Positions 1 through 5,056 of a stretch of DNA of 6,609 nucleotides are shown here, piece after piece. Below the pieces are notes generated by a model that ran no database searches, was not told where the DNA came from, and worked only from the letters and a program-made list of their open reading frames with translations. Source of the stretch: a bacterium MnTg04 (GTDB lineage: Bacteria > Pseudomonadota > Gammaproteobacteria > Steroidobacterales > MnTg04); NCBI GenBank assembly GCA_008975185.1, contig BFAU01000115.1, positions 1 to 6,609 of the forward strand, given 5' to 3'. The position numbers and the translations under genes were made by a program. The first letter of the stretch is position 1; each line of letters opens with the position of its first letter.

Positions 1-621
1 CAGCGCCGGCTCAATCTTGAAGCTCCTGGCCAGGTCGACCGCGGTATCGACCAGCATCGAGCCGCCGAAAATCAGCATCCCCATACCAAGGACCAGGAGC
101 AGGATTTCTTTCCACCAGGCCAGCAGGTTATCCCGCACGACTTCGCCAAATTCATCCTGGATTTTTTTCTGCTCGCCGCGCGCCAAATAGATTGAAAAGA
201 AAATATACGCGGCGATTCCGCCAACCAGGACGACGCCGTCAAATGCCGAAATCACACCGTCCATCAATACGAGAATCAACAGCAAACTACAAAAGATCAT
301 TACCGGGATATCCAGTCGCACCAACTGGGATTGAATGTTGATCGGCCGAACGAGTGCGGCCGCGCCCAGTACCAGGGCGATATTGCAGATGTTGGAACCG
401 ACCGCGCTGCCGATCGCCATGTCGCCAAGACCCCGATACGCAGAATCGACGCCGACAGCAAGCTCCGGGCTGCTGGTGCCAAAAGCGACGATGGTCAGGC
501 CAGCCACCAACGGTGTAATCCCGAGCCGCAGGCCGATCGACGTCGCGCCCCGCACGAGACAATCCGCACCGAGCAACAACAACGCCAGGCCAGCGATAAA
601 AAGAAAAAACTGGGTGATCAC
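1..621 (-). CDS. Calcium/sodium antiporter, YrbG-like (CaCA family), C-terminus outside window
   Basis: Inner-membrane exchanger that in this family couples Na+ (or another cation) entry to Ca2+ extrusion. Only the first 207 residues are visible; the family is usually about 320. The protein starts with a hydrophobic helix (residues 3-19) ending in LLLLGADCLVRGA. The first alpha-repeat follows, with GITPLVAGLT at 34-43, GTSSPE at 48-53 (the ion-binding signature) and GSAVGSNICN at 71-80. Further hydrophobic segments lie near 104-121, 126-146 and 172-186, separated by a charged cytoplasmic loop (148-165). The second alpha-repeat would lie beyond the window. I chose the GTG at 619-621 because an in-frame TGA lies just upstream (628-630) and a GAGG ribosome-binding site precedes the GTG by about 4 bases. 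The longer open frame over this stretch that begins with ATG is out of frame and has no family features. The gene follows the peptidase gene on the same strand after about 150 bp, without an obvious terminator, so cotranscription is possible. Confidence 0.93.
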   Translation of the reverse strand, partial: MITQFFLFIAGLALLLLGADCLVRGATSIGLRLGITPLVAGLTIVAFGTSSPELAVGVDSAYRGLGDMAIGSAVGSNICNIALVLGAAALVRPINIQSQLVRLDIPVMIFCSLLLILVLMDGVISAFDGVVLVGGIAAYIFFSIYLARGEQKKIQDEFGEVVRDNLLAWWKEILLLVLGMGMLIFGGSMLVDTAVDLARSFKIEPAL

Positions 622-772
622 CCGGCCTCACCCGGTCCATGACCGATTGCTGACGGCTTTTCGGCCTGACCGGCCGGCAAACACGATCGTATTCTTTTTT
701 TTATCGGCATGCCGGGATTTTAGCACGCTGTTATGGCGGGCACGGCAACGGGAATATGCTGTTTATCGATCC

Positions 773-2359
773 CTATCTGCCGAGTTCCGCACCGAGACCT
801 GCCAGCACCGCCGCATAAACCTCAATAGCATCCCATAGATTCTGTATGCGCAGGTTCTCGTTCGGGCTGTGCTGGTTATTGTCATGGTTCGCCATGGGGA
901 GCATCACGATGGGGACGTCAAGCCCCTGCCTGATCACGTGTAACGGTAGGCTGCCGCCCATCGTCGGCATTCTGACCAGTTCGCCGTCCCGTGCCTGCAG
1001 CAAAATCCGGCTCATCGCCCGCGCACGATGATCATTCATGTCCATCCAGACCGCCGGGTAGCCGTATTCCCGCCACTCGACCAGCGCGACCTTTTCATGC
1101 CGCCCCAAGGTCTGCGAATCCGGTGGTTCCCGCACGATCGTATAGCCTTGTTTCCGGATATGGGCATCGACCAGCGCCTTCACTTTTTCGGGCGTGAGAT
1201 CCGGAACCAGGCGGAATCCCAGCGATACCGTGGCCTGATCCACGATCGCGTTGCGTGCTGTCTCGCCCACGCCGCCTGCCCGGATTCCCCGGACATTGAT
1301 CGCCGGATTCATGATCAGTCTCTCGAGACGCTGACCGTTACCCTCCGTCCATCCCAGGGCCAGATCTTTTCGCAATAACCCGTCTACCGGCGGAGCCGCC
1401 GCGATCGCGGCCAAAGCTTCTGCGCCAGGCTCAGCTACCGCATCGGCAAATCCGTCCACCAGGATCACTCCATCCGGGGCACGCATGCTCGCCAGCAGAT
1501 GTACCAGCATCATGATCGGGTTCGGCGCCCAGTTCCCGTAGTGCCCGCTGTGCAATTGGCTCGTAGGCCCGTAGACGGTGACGTCCGCCGCGGTCATGCC
1601 GCGCACGCCGAAACTGACCAGTTGCCGGCGGCTCTGGTGCACCGGCCCATCGCAGAACAACCAGAAATCGGCCTGCAACAAGTTTGCGTGCCGCCGAATC
1701 ATGTCCGCGAGATGAGGCGAGCCGGCTTCTTCCTCGCCATCGAAAAAGAATTTGAGATTGACCGAGACTGGAATATCCGCCGCCGCCAGCGCATCGATTG
1801 CGCTCAGCACGCCTATGATCGGCGCTTTGTCGTCACCCGCCGAGCGCGCGTACAGGCGCCATTCGCCGGGGATTTCAACCGGCAAGGAAGCGAGATCGAT
1901 TGTCGCCGCATGATCTTCGAGCCTTCCCGCCCGCAGCACCGGTTGCCAGGGATCGGACGCCCATAGCTCGCGTTGTACCGGCTGGCCGTCGTAGTGGGCG
2001 TAAATCAGTACGGTGTACGCGGCACCCCGGTTCAATTCGCCAAAAACAACCGGGGGGCTGCCCGGCGCTTCCAGCAAACGTGACTCTACGCCGCGCCGCC
2101 GCAGCATACCCAGGATGAACTCGGCATTGCGACGCATATCGTCGTGGTTCGACGCCACGTTCCGCAAAGCGAGCAGCTCCGCAAACTCGCGGATGATTCC
2201 GGCCTGGTTAGCTTTGCTGTGGGTCCGTGCCGCGGCCACGGCCTGGACCACCAGCGATTCGGCGTCCTCTGTCCCCGCCACCGACGGCAGGCAGAAAACC
2301 AGCAGTGCGCTAAATAGCCAGAGCCTTGCATTCCTGATAACGAAAACAACCCGTTTCAT
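773..2359 (-). CDS. Exported M20-family zinc metallopeptidase (dipeptidase/carboxypeptidase type)
   Basis: Co-catalytic di-zinc hydrolase of the M20 (carboxypeptidase G2/carnosinase) clan, 528 residues, probably acting in the periplasm on small peptides or related amides. Residues 1-29 form a signal peptide: KRVVFVIRNAR, then a hydrophobic core to about 24, then LPSVAG. The metal and catalytic residues can be placed by motif: AHYD gives His122 and Asp124, AGDDK gives the bridging Asp176, GEEEAGS gives the general base Glu210 and ligand Glu211, CDGP gives Asp237, and QHSPNE gives His497. The set is complete, so the enzyme should be active. The middle part (about 250-400), with GPTSQLHSGHYG, matches the lid/dimerisation domain of this family. 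The ATG has a GGTGA sequence 6 bases upstream and lies 50 bp inside the end of tag, in another frame. The substrate cannot be deduced; an aminoacylase or carnosinase-like role is equally possible. Confidence 0.93.
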   Translation of the reverse strand: MKRVVFVIRNARLWLFSALLVFCLPSVAGTEDAESLVVQAVAAARTHSKANQAGIIREFAELLALRNVASNHDDMRRNAEFILGMLRRRGVESRLLEAPGSPPVVFGELNRGAAYTVLIYAHYDGQPVQRELWASDPWQPVLRAGRLEDHAATIDLASLPVEIPGEWRLYARSAGDDKAPIIGVLSAIDALAAADIPVSVNLKFFFDGEEEAGSPHLADMIRRHANLLQADFWLFCDGPVHQSRRQLVSFGVRGMTAADVTVYGPTSQLHSGHYGNWAPNPIMMLVHLLASMRAPDGVILVDGFADAVAEPGAEALAAIAAAPPVDGLLRKDLALGWTEGNGQRLERLIMNPAINVRGIRAGGVGETARNAIVDQATVSLGFRLVPDLTPEKVKALVDAHIRKQGYTIVREPPDSQTLGRHEKVALVEWREYGYPAVWMDMNDHRARAMSRILLQARDGELVRMPTMGGSLPLHVIRQGLDVPIVMLPMANHDNNQHSPNENLRIQNLWDAIEVYAAVLAGLGAELGR

Positions 2360-2900
2360 GATCGTTCACCATCCCGATGGCCTGCATATGTGCGTAGATG
2401 ATCGTGCTGCCGACAAACTTGAACCCTCTCTTCTTGAGGTCTTTCGACAACGAATCCGATTGCGCGGAAGTCACCGGCAGCTGCTCCACGGTTTTCCAGC
2501 GATTTTGTATCGGTTTGCCGCCAACGAAATCCCAGATGTAGCGGTCGAAGCTGGCAAACTCTTTTTGTACGGCAAGGAATGCCTTTGCATTGCTTACCGC
2601 CGATCTGACCTTGAGCCGGTTTCTGACTATCGCCGGGTCGGCCAGGAGTTTCTCGATTTTTTCTTCCTCGTATCGGGCAACCTTGTTCGGGTCGAAGTTG
2701 TCGAATGCCTTGCGGTAACCATCGCGCTTTTTCAATATGGTCTCCCAGCTCAACCCCGCCTGCGCGCCCTCCAGCACCAGAAATTCGAAATGCAGCCGGT
2801 CATCGTGTACCGGCACGCCCCATTCCCGATCGTGGTAGGCGTGAAAAATATCCTTTTGCGCCCACTTGCACCGGGTGTCCTGTTTCTTTTCCCCAGGCAT
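2310..2900 (-). CDS. tag: DNA-3-methyladenine glycosylase I
   Basis: Base-excision repair enzyme that removes 3-methyladenine (and 3-methylguanine in the E. coli enzyme) from alkylated DNA in the cytoplasm. The 196 residues align by eye with E. coli Tag (187) along the whole length. The structural zinc ligands are Cys11, His23 (AYHDREWG), His181 (NDH) and Cys185. Base-pocket residues are conserved: Tyr22, Glu44 in LEGAQAGLSW, and Trp52. The C-terminal signature KKRGFKFVGSTI at about 156-167 is nearly identical to the family. The ATG at 2898-2900 has GAGAG about 8 bases upstream and leaves a short extra N-terminus before CKWA compared with E. coli. A terminator lies between this gene and the upstream small Cys-repeat gene, so tag probably has its own promoter in 2901-3002. 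Its last 50 bp overlap the start of the M20 peptidase gene, which suggests translational coupling. Confidence 0.97.
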   Translation of the reverse strand: MPGEKKQDTRCKWAQKDIFHAYHDREWGVPVHDDRLHFEFLVLEGAQAGLSWETILKKRDGYRKAFDNFDPNKVARYEEEKIEKLLADPAIVRNRLKVRSAVSNAKAFLAVQKEFASFDRYIWDFVGGKPIQNRWKTVEQLPVTSAQSDSLSKDLKKRGFKFVGSTIIYAHMQAIGMVNDHETGCFRYQECKALAI

Positions 2901-3002
2901 AAAAATCGCTCTCGAAAACTGCCGACAAATTGCTGACCCAGGACAAGAGTAATCTGCGTAAGCGGGTCTGCGCCAGATATTTTTGTGCAGAAAAAGACAA
3001 AA

Positions 3003-3024
3003 AAGGCCCGCTTTCGCGGGCCTT
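3003..3024 (-). terminator. Intrinsic terminator of the HvfA-like gene
   Basis: On the minus strand the sequence reads AAGGCCCGC, GAAA, GCGGGCCTT and then continues as further T residues (six T in a row in total, 3004-2999). This is a 9-bp GC-rich stem with a GNRA-type tetraloop and a U-tract, a canonical Rho-independent terminator. It begins 55 bp after the stop codon of the Cys-repeat gene and ends about 100 bp before the tag start, so the small gene is the end of its transcript. On the plus strand no T-tract follows, so it is directional. Confidence 0.92.
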
Positions 3025-3079
3025 GGTGAATCCAGATGAATTCGGGGTTGGTGTTACGAGTTCTTCAACGCGGTTCGTC

Positions 3080-3400
3080 TTACTTATCCTCGCCGCATTT
3101 GCCCTCGCCACATTTGCCTTCGTCACCTTTATCTTCACCGCAGCTGCCTTCGCCGCCTTTGTCTTCGCCACAGCTGCCTTCGCCGCCTTTATCTTCGCCA
3201 CAGCTGCCTTCGCCGCCTTTGTCTTCGCCACACTTGCCTTCTTTGCCTTTACCTTCGCCGATATCGGCAACCATGTAGCCGGCACTCAAAGCGCTCGTCA
3301 TGAACGGGCTGCTGTCGGCACTCGCGGTGCTGGCAAAAGCGAATGAAGACGCCAGCGCGACGCCAACGGCTATAGCCAGAGGTTTCTTTAATTCAGACAT
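3080..3400 (-). CDS. Secreted Cys-repeat protein, HvfA-like RiPP metallophore precursor candidate
   Basis: Small exported protein of 106 residues. Residues 1-28 form a signal peptide (MSELKKPLAIAVGVALASS..., predicted cut after TASA). A short segment, SSPFMTSALSAGYMVAD (30-46), is followed by a low-complexity Gly/Glu/Lys/Cys tail (47-106) with Cys at 57, 67, 77, 87, 97 and 102. Three perfect GGEGSCGEDK units are flanked by EGKCG variants. The layout (signal, LSAGYMVA-type linker, EGKCG repeats) matches the HvfA family, in which an MNIO enzyme (HvfB, DUF692) with HvfC converts EGKCG cysteines to oxazolone/thioamide groups that bind copper. No such enzyme is in the window, so modification is inferred. 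I chose the ATG at 3398-3400 because AAGGAG lies 9 bases upstream and the signal peptide starts there. An ATG at 3451 in the same frame has no ribosome-binding site and would bury the signal. Copper or other soft-metal binding is plausible; an unmodified thiol buffer is the alternative. Confidence 0.82.
   Translation of the reverse strand: MSELKKPLAIAVGVALASSFAFASTASADSSPFMTSALSAGYMVADIGEGKGKEGKCGEDKGGEGSCGEDKGGEGSCGEDKGGEGSCGEDKGDEGKCGEGKCGEDK
3111..3245 (-). repeat. 30-bp tandem repeat inside the Cys-repeat gene
   Basis: Three 30-bp units at 3141-3170, 3171-3200 and 3201-3230 differ from each other only at unit position 21 (g, a, g), a synonymous Asp-codon change. Degenerate copies flank them (3111-3140 and from 3231). 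Each unit encodes the 10-residue GGEGSCGEDK repeat. Near-identity at third codon positions points to recent duplication or gene-conversion-like homogenisation rather than to selection on the protein alone. Confidence 0.95.
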
Positions 3401-3483
3401 GATGCAGGTCTCCTTAGTATCCCATAGGGAATTATCGGCCTTTCCGGCCATTTATTATCCGCTTCGAATATGTTTCAAAGCGG
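3401..3483 (-). promoter_or_regulatory. Hairpin-rich leader of the HvfA-like gene
   Basis: Three inverted repeats lie in series just before the gene. The first is CCGCTT/AAGCGG (3459-3464 with 3478-3483, plus GAA/TTC inside across a C-A mismatch). The second is GGCC/GGCC with a 5-nt loop (3437-3449). The third is TCCC-ATA-GGGA (3420-3430), only a few bases from the AAGGAG ribosome-binding site (3410-3415). Two minus-strand GATAAT hexamers (3454-3459 and 3431-3436) could serve as -10 elements, but I see no convincing -35 partner at standard spacing. The stretch may be a folded 5' untranslated leader, a promoter with operator palindromes, or both. Confidence 0.4.
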
Positions 3484-3562
3484 CTTAAAAGTAGCATAGA
3501 CCCCTGACCGACAAGCCGCCACTGTCTGAATTTTGCGACAAGTGGAGGTTAATCGAAGCCGG

Positions 3563-3577
3563 GCGGTCTCAGACCGC
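3563..3577. promoter_or_regulatory. 15-bp perfect palindrome, candidate operator
   Basis: GCGGTCT-C-AGACCGC has two 7-bp arms around a single central base. A one-base centre is too tight for an RNA hairpin loop with all arms paired, so a dimeric DNA-binding protein site fits better. It lies about 160 bp upstream of the HvfA-like start codon and about 160 bp downstream of the anti-sigma stop. No regulator can be named. Confidence 0.4.
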
Positions 3578-3588
3578 TGGTGCACGTC

Positions 3589-3642
3589 GTGGTGCGGCGG
3601 ATTCCTCGCGCCCCTTTTTGAGCGGGAAGCGTGCCGCACCAC
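3589..3642. repeat. 54-bp two-stage hairpin with 10-bp perfect outer stem
   Basis: GTGGTGCGGC (3589-3598) pairs perfectly with GCCGCACCAC (3633-3642). Inside it a second stem forms from TTCC(T)CGC (3602-3609) and GCGGGAA (3622-3628), with one bulged T and a 12-nt loop. Seven A residues follow on the plus strand, so on the minus strand (the direction of the flanking genes) the T-run precedes the hairpin; it is not an intrinsic terminator on either strand. The shape fits a REP-like or miniature interspersed palindrome, or a structured RNA. Confidence 0.6.
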
Positions 3643-3737
3643 AAAAAAACCAGATCCATACCTCCATGACTCAAACACCCGGTTGGGCTTAATAAACTAG
3701 ACAGGGCCCCGGCCAAAAAAATTACACCCTGATACGG

Positions 3738-4427
3738 TCAAATATCCCAGCGCAGCGATTCAACGATTGGCTCGGACACCTCGGCAAGATCGCTTTCCTC
3801 CCCGGCAATGATGGCAATACTCCCTGCAGCCGCAGGCAGGATGATTCCGAAAAAGCCTTGCTCCGAGAAACTTGTTGGCCCGCCGACCTTCAGATCACGC
3901 AGTATCATCACCGTGACTGGTCCGCTCTCACCCTGCACCACCAGGTGGGGTACCAACCGGCCCCGGAAAATGCAGCTACGCGCATAGGAAACCTCGGATA
4001 CGCCATCAGGCATCGCCAACCTCGACTTTCGAAGTACTCTCGCCAGCCGTTGATACGGTACCCGTTCATCGGTAGACACCAGGGACACTTGCTCATGCTG
4101 CATATGGGCCAGCAAATCCTGCGCAATACCGCCATGCGGCGCACTCCACCAGGTGAGCAGCCCCACGCCCAGCCCGAGAACCAGGCTCGCGGCAAGCCCG
4201 ATCCACGCCCGGCCCTTAGCAGGCGCCATATTCTCTTGCGCCTCGTATGGGCCGCCTTGACCGCCGGCCAGCGGGACCCGCAGCGCCACGACCAGCCGGC
4301 GGTCAAAATCCTGAACCCGAGCCGCAAAACGGGCGCATGCCGTACAATCCTGCCGGTGCGCCAGCGTCCGCTGGTCCTGGCAGGCTGGGTCAGCGCCAAA
4401 CTGGTTGCGAAATTCCAGGCAATTCAT
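3738..4427 (-). CDS. Membrane-anchored zinc-finger anti-sigma factor, DUF3379-like
   Basis: Probable anti-sigma protein that holds the adjacent ECF sigma factor inactive at the inner membrane. From the chosen ATG it has 229 residues. The N-terminus, MNCLEFRNQFGADP, then His24-x3-Cys28-x2-Cys31 with Cys3 nearby, is the zinc-associated anti-sigma (ZAS) pattern. A DRRL...ALRVPL stretch (42-53) completes the sigma-binding domain. One transmembrane helix (about 74-94) follows, and the remaining 135 residues form a periplasmic domain with one further Cys (152), which could sense a signal. The start and length resemble DUF3379 proteins found beside ECF sigma genes in gammaproteobacteria. The frame also opens at a TTG (4448) overlapping the sigma stop; I preferred the ATG 10 bp after that stop because MNCLEF is the usual family start, although its ribosome-binding site is weak and coupled translation is likely. 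The inducing signal is unknown. Confidence 0.83.
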   Translation of the reverse strand: MNCLEFRNQFGADPACQDQRTLAHRQDCTACARFAARVQDFDRRLVVALRVPLAGGQGGPYEAQENMAPAKGRAWIGLAASLVLGLGVGLLTWWSAPHGGIAQDLLAHMQHEQVSLVSTDERVPYQRLARVLRKSRLAMPDGVSEVSYARSCIFRGRLVPHLVVQGESGPVTVMILRDLKVGGPTSFSEQGFFGIILPAAAGSIAIIAGEESDLAEVSEPIVESLRWDI

Positions 4428-4437
4428 AACTGGTGAC

Positions 4438-4941
4438 TCATTCCTCAAAAAATTTCATCAGCATCTTGCGAGCCCGGTACAGCCTCGTCAGCACCGCGCC
4501 TTGCTTGATTTCCATTAGCCCGGCGATCTCTTCCGTGCTGAACCCCATCAAAACCTGTAGCACCAAGGGTTCGCGATAATCGGGCTCGAGCCTGCCTATC
4601 GCCTCCCTCAGATCCGCCAGGTCCGTATCCGGTGTATTCGCGAGCAAGCCTTGTTCAGCCTGCGTCAAATCATCGATATCCTGGGTGGGATGCCGCTTTC
4701 GCTCGTACATCCTGGCGTTTTCCCGCCGCAAAATGGTTATCAGCCAGTAGCGGGCCGCAGATTCGTCGCGGAGGCTGTCAAAAGAGCGCCATGCTCTCAG
4801 CAAGGTCTCCTGGACCAGGTCCTGGGCGATTGAATGATCGCGGCAAAGCCAGAAAGCAAATCGGAACAGGTCCCCCTCGTGGGTTCGCGTCATGTTCTCA
4901 AATCTGCTGCGTCTGGATTCCTCGGTGTTTTCCTGCTTCAT
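4438..4941 (-). CDS. ECF-type RNA polymerase sigma factor (sigma-70 family)
   Basis: Alternative sigma factor of 167 residues that directs RNA polymerase to a dedicated promoter set when released by its anti-sigma partner. Region 2 spans about 22-84 (DLFRFAFWLCRD, then DLVQETLLRAW at 41-51, which binds the polymerase clamp and the -10 element, then YWLITILRREN). A linker with many acidic residues (86-110) leads to region 4 at about 111-162, whose helix-turn-helix (STEEIAGLMEIKQGAVLTRLYRARKML) reads the -35 element. There is no region 1 or 3, as expected for the ECF group. The anti-sigma gene follows after 10 bp, so the two form an operon. The ATG at 4939-4941 has only a weak ribosome-binding site; an in-frame ATG at residue 17, preceded by GAGA, is a possible alternative start. 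Many such sigma genes activate their own promoter, which here would lie in the gap shared with hemB. Confidence 0.93.
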   Translation of the reverse strand: MKQENTEESRRSRFENMTRTHEGDLFRFAFWLCRDHSIAQDLVQETLLRAWRSFDSLRDESAARYWLITILRRENARMYERKRHPTQDIDDLTQAEQGLLANTPDTDLADLREAIGRLEPDYREPLVLQVLMGFSTEEIAGLMEIKQGAVLTRLYRARKMLMKFFEE

Positions 4942-5056
4942 AAATTCAGACCGGTGTCATTTATTGATTATTACCGGGGTTTTGACCATTGTTTTGGACA
5001 GACCGCGCTTTTCGGGCGAAAATCTACCCTATCTCCAGACGAGTAAGGAATCCAGC
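4942..5056. promoter_or_regulatory. Divergent promoter region between sigma gene and hemB
   Basis: This 115-bp gap separates two divergent genes and so must hold both start regions. It contains a 14-bp perfect palindrome TTTTCGGGCGAAAA (5009-5022), two related 9-mers GGTTTTGAC (4979-4987) and GTTTTGGAC (4991-4999) spaced 12 bp apart, and an inverted pair CCGGT/ACCGG (4951-4955 and 4973-4977). I could not fit a strong consensus -35/-10 pair for either gene. For hemB, TTGGAC (4995-5000) with GAAAAT (5018-5023) at 17-bp spacing is a weak candidate, and the palindrome would overlap its -10. The hemB ribosome-binding site TAAGGA (5044-5049) is clear. Confidence 0.5.

Larger units (their letters stand above)
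3484..3737. other. Intergenic stretch without a supported gene
   Basis: This spans the rest of the 337-bp gap between the anti-sigma gene and the HvfA-like gene. I find no gene here: a short minus-strand open frame (3475-3678) has no ribosome-binding site and crosses the large hairpin. It contains a 15-bp palindrome (3563-3577), a 54-bp hairpin (3589-3642) and two A-runs (3643-3649 and 3715-3721). On the minus strand there is no convincing intrinsic terminator after the anti-sigma stop: the T-run at 3721-3715 has no strong stem ahead of it. Read-through from the sigma operon into the peptide gene is therefore possible. Confidence 0.6.

Noticed and set aside
287..640. 117-codon minus-strand frame starting with ATG near the antiporter start
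   Set aside because: Out-of-frame shadow: rich in Arg, Cys and Trp with no helices. The antiporter frame beginning at the GTG at 621 shows the family motifs.
705..714. CGGCATGCCG palindrome beside a T-run (694-702), considered as a terminator after the peptidase gene
   Set aside because: For minus-strand transcription the hairpin is followed by A residues rather than T, and the stem is only 3 bp if a 4-nt loop is kept.
2800..3285. Minus-strand Lys/Ala-rich frame (AKTKAAKAAVAK repeats) resembling histone H1/AlgP-like proteins
   Set aside because: Same repeat read one frame off on the coding strand. It crosses the intrinsic terminator and runs into tag, and its start lacks a ribosome-binding site. 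The overlapping frame with signal peptide and AAGGAG explains the sequence better.
2930..3346. Plus-strand open frame of 138 codons that looks like a membrane protein with Ala/Phe repeats
   Set aside because: It is the antisense shadow of the 30-bp repeat in the Cys-repeat gene. It has no ribosome-binding site and starts within the tag upstream region. The hydrophobic pattern comes from reading Glu/Gly/Lys codons backwards.
3475..3678. 67-codon minus-strand frame in the intergenic gap
   Set aside because: It spans the 54-bp hairpin and the palindrome, and has no ribosome-binding site, signal or domain that I recognise.
3682..3688. GTTGGGC resembling an integron attC core site
   Set aside because: I looked for a partner RYYYAAC site and a folded attC stem in the gap and found none; a 7-base degenerate match is expected by chance.
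3526..4951. A 10-bp match, AAATTCAGAC, near 3526-3535 (minus) and 4942-4951 (plus), considered as a shared sigma promoter element
   Set aside because: The two copies have opposite orientation relative to the genes they would serve, and a 10-mer match between regions of this size is not strong evidence.
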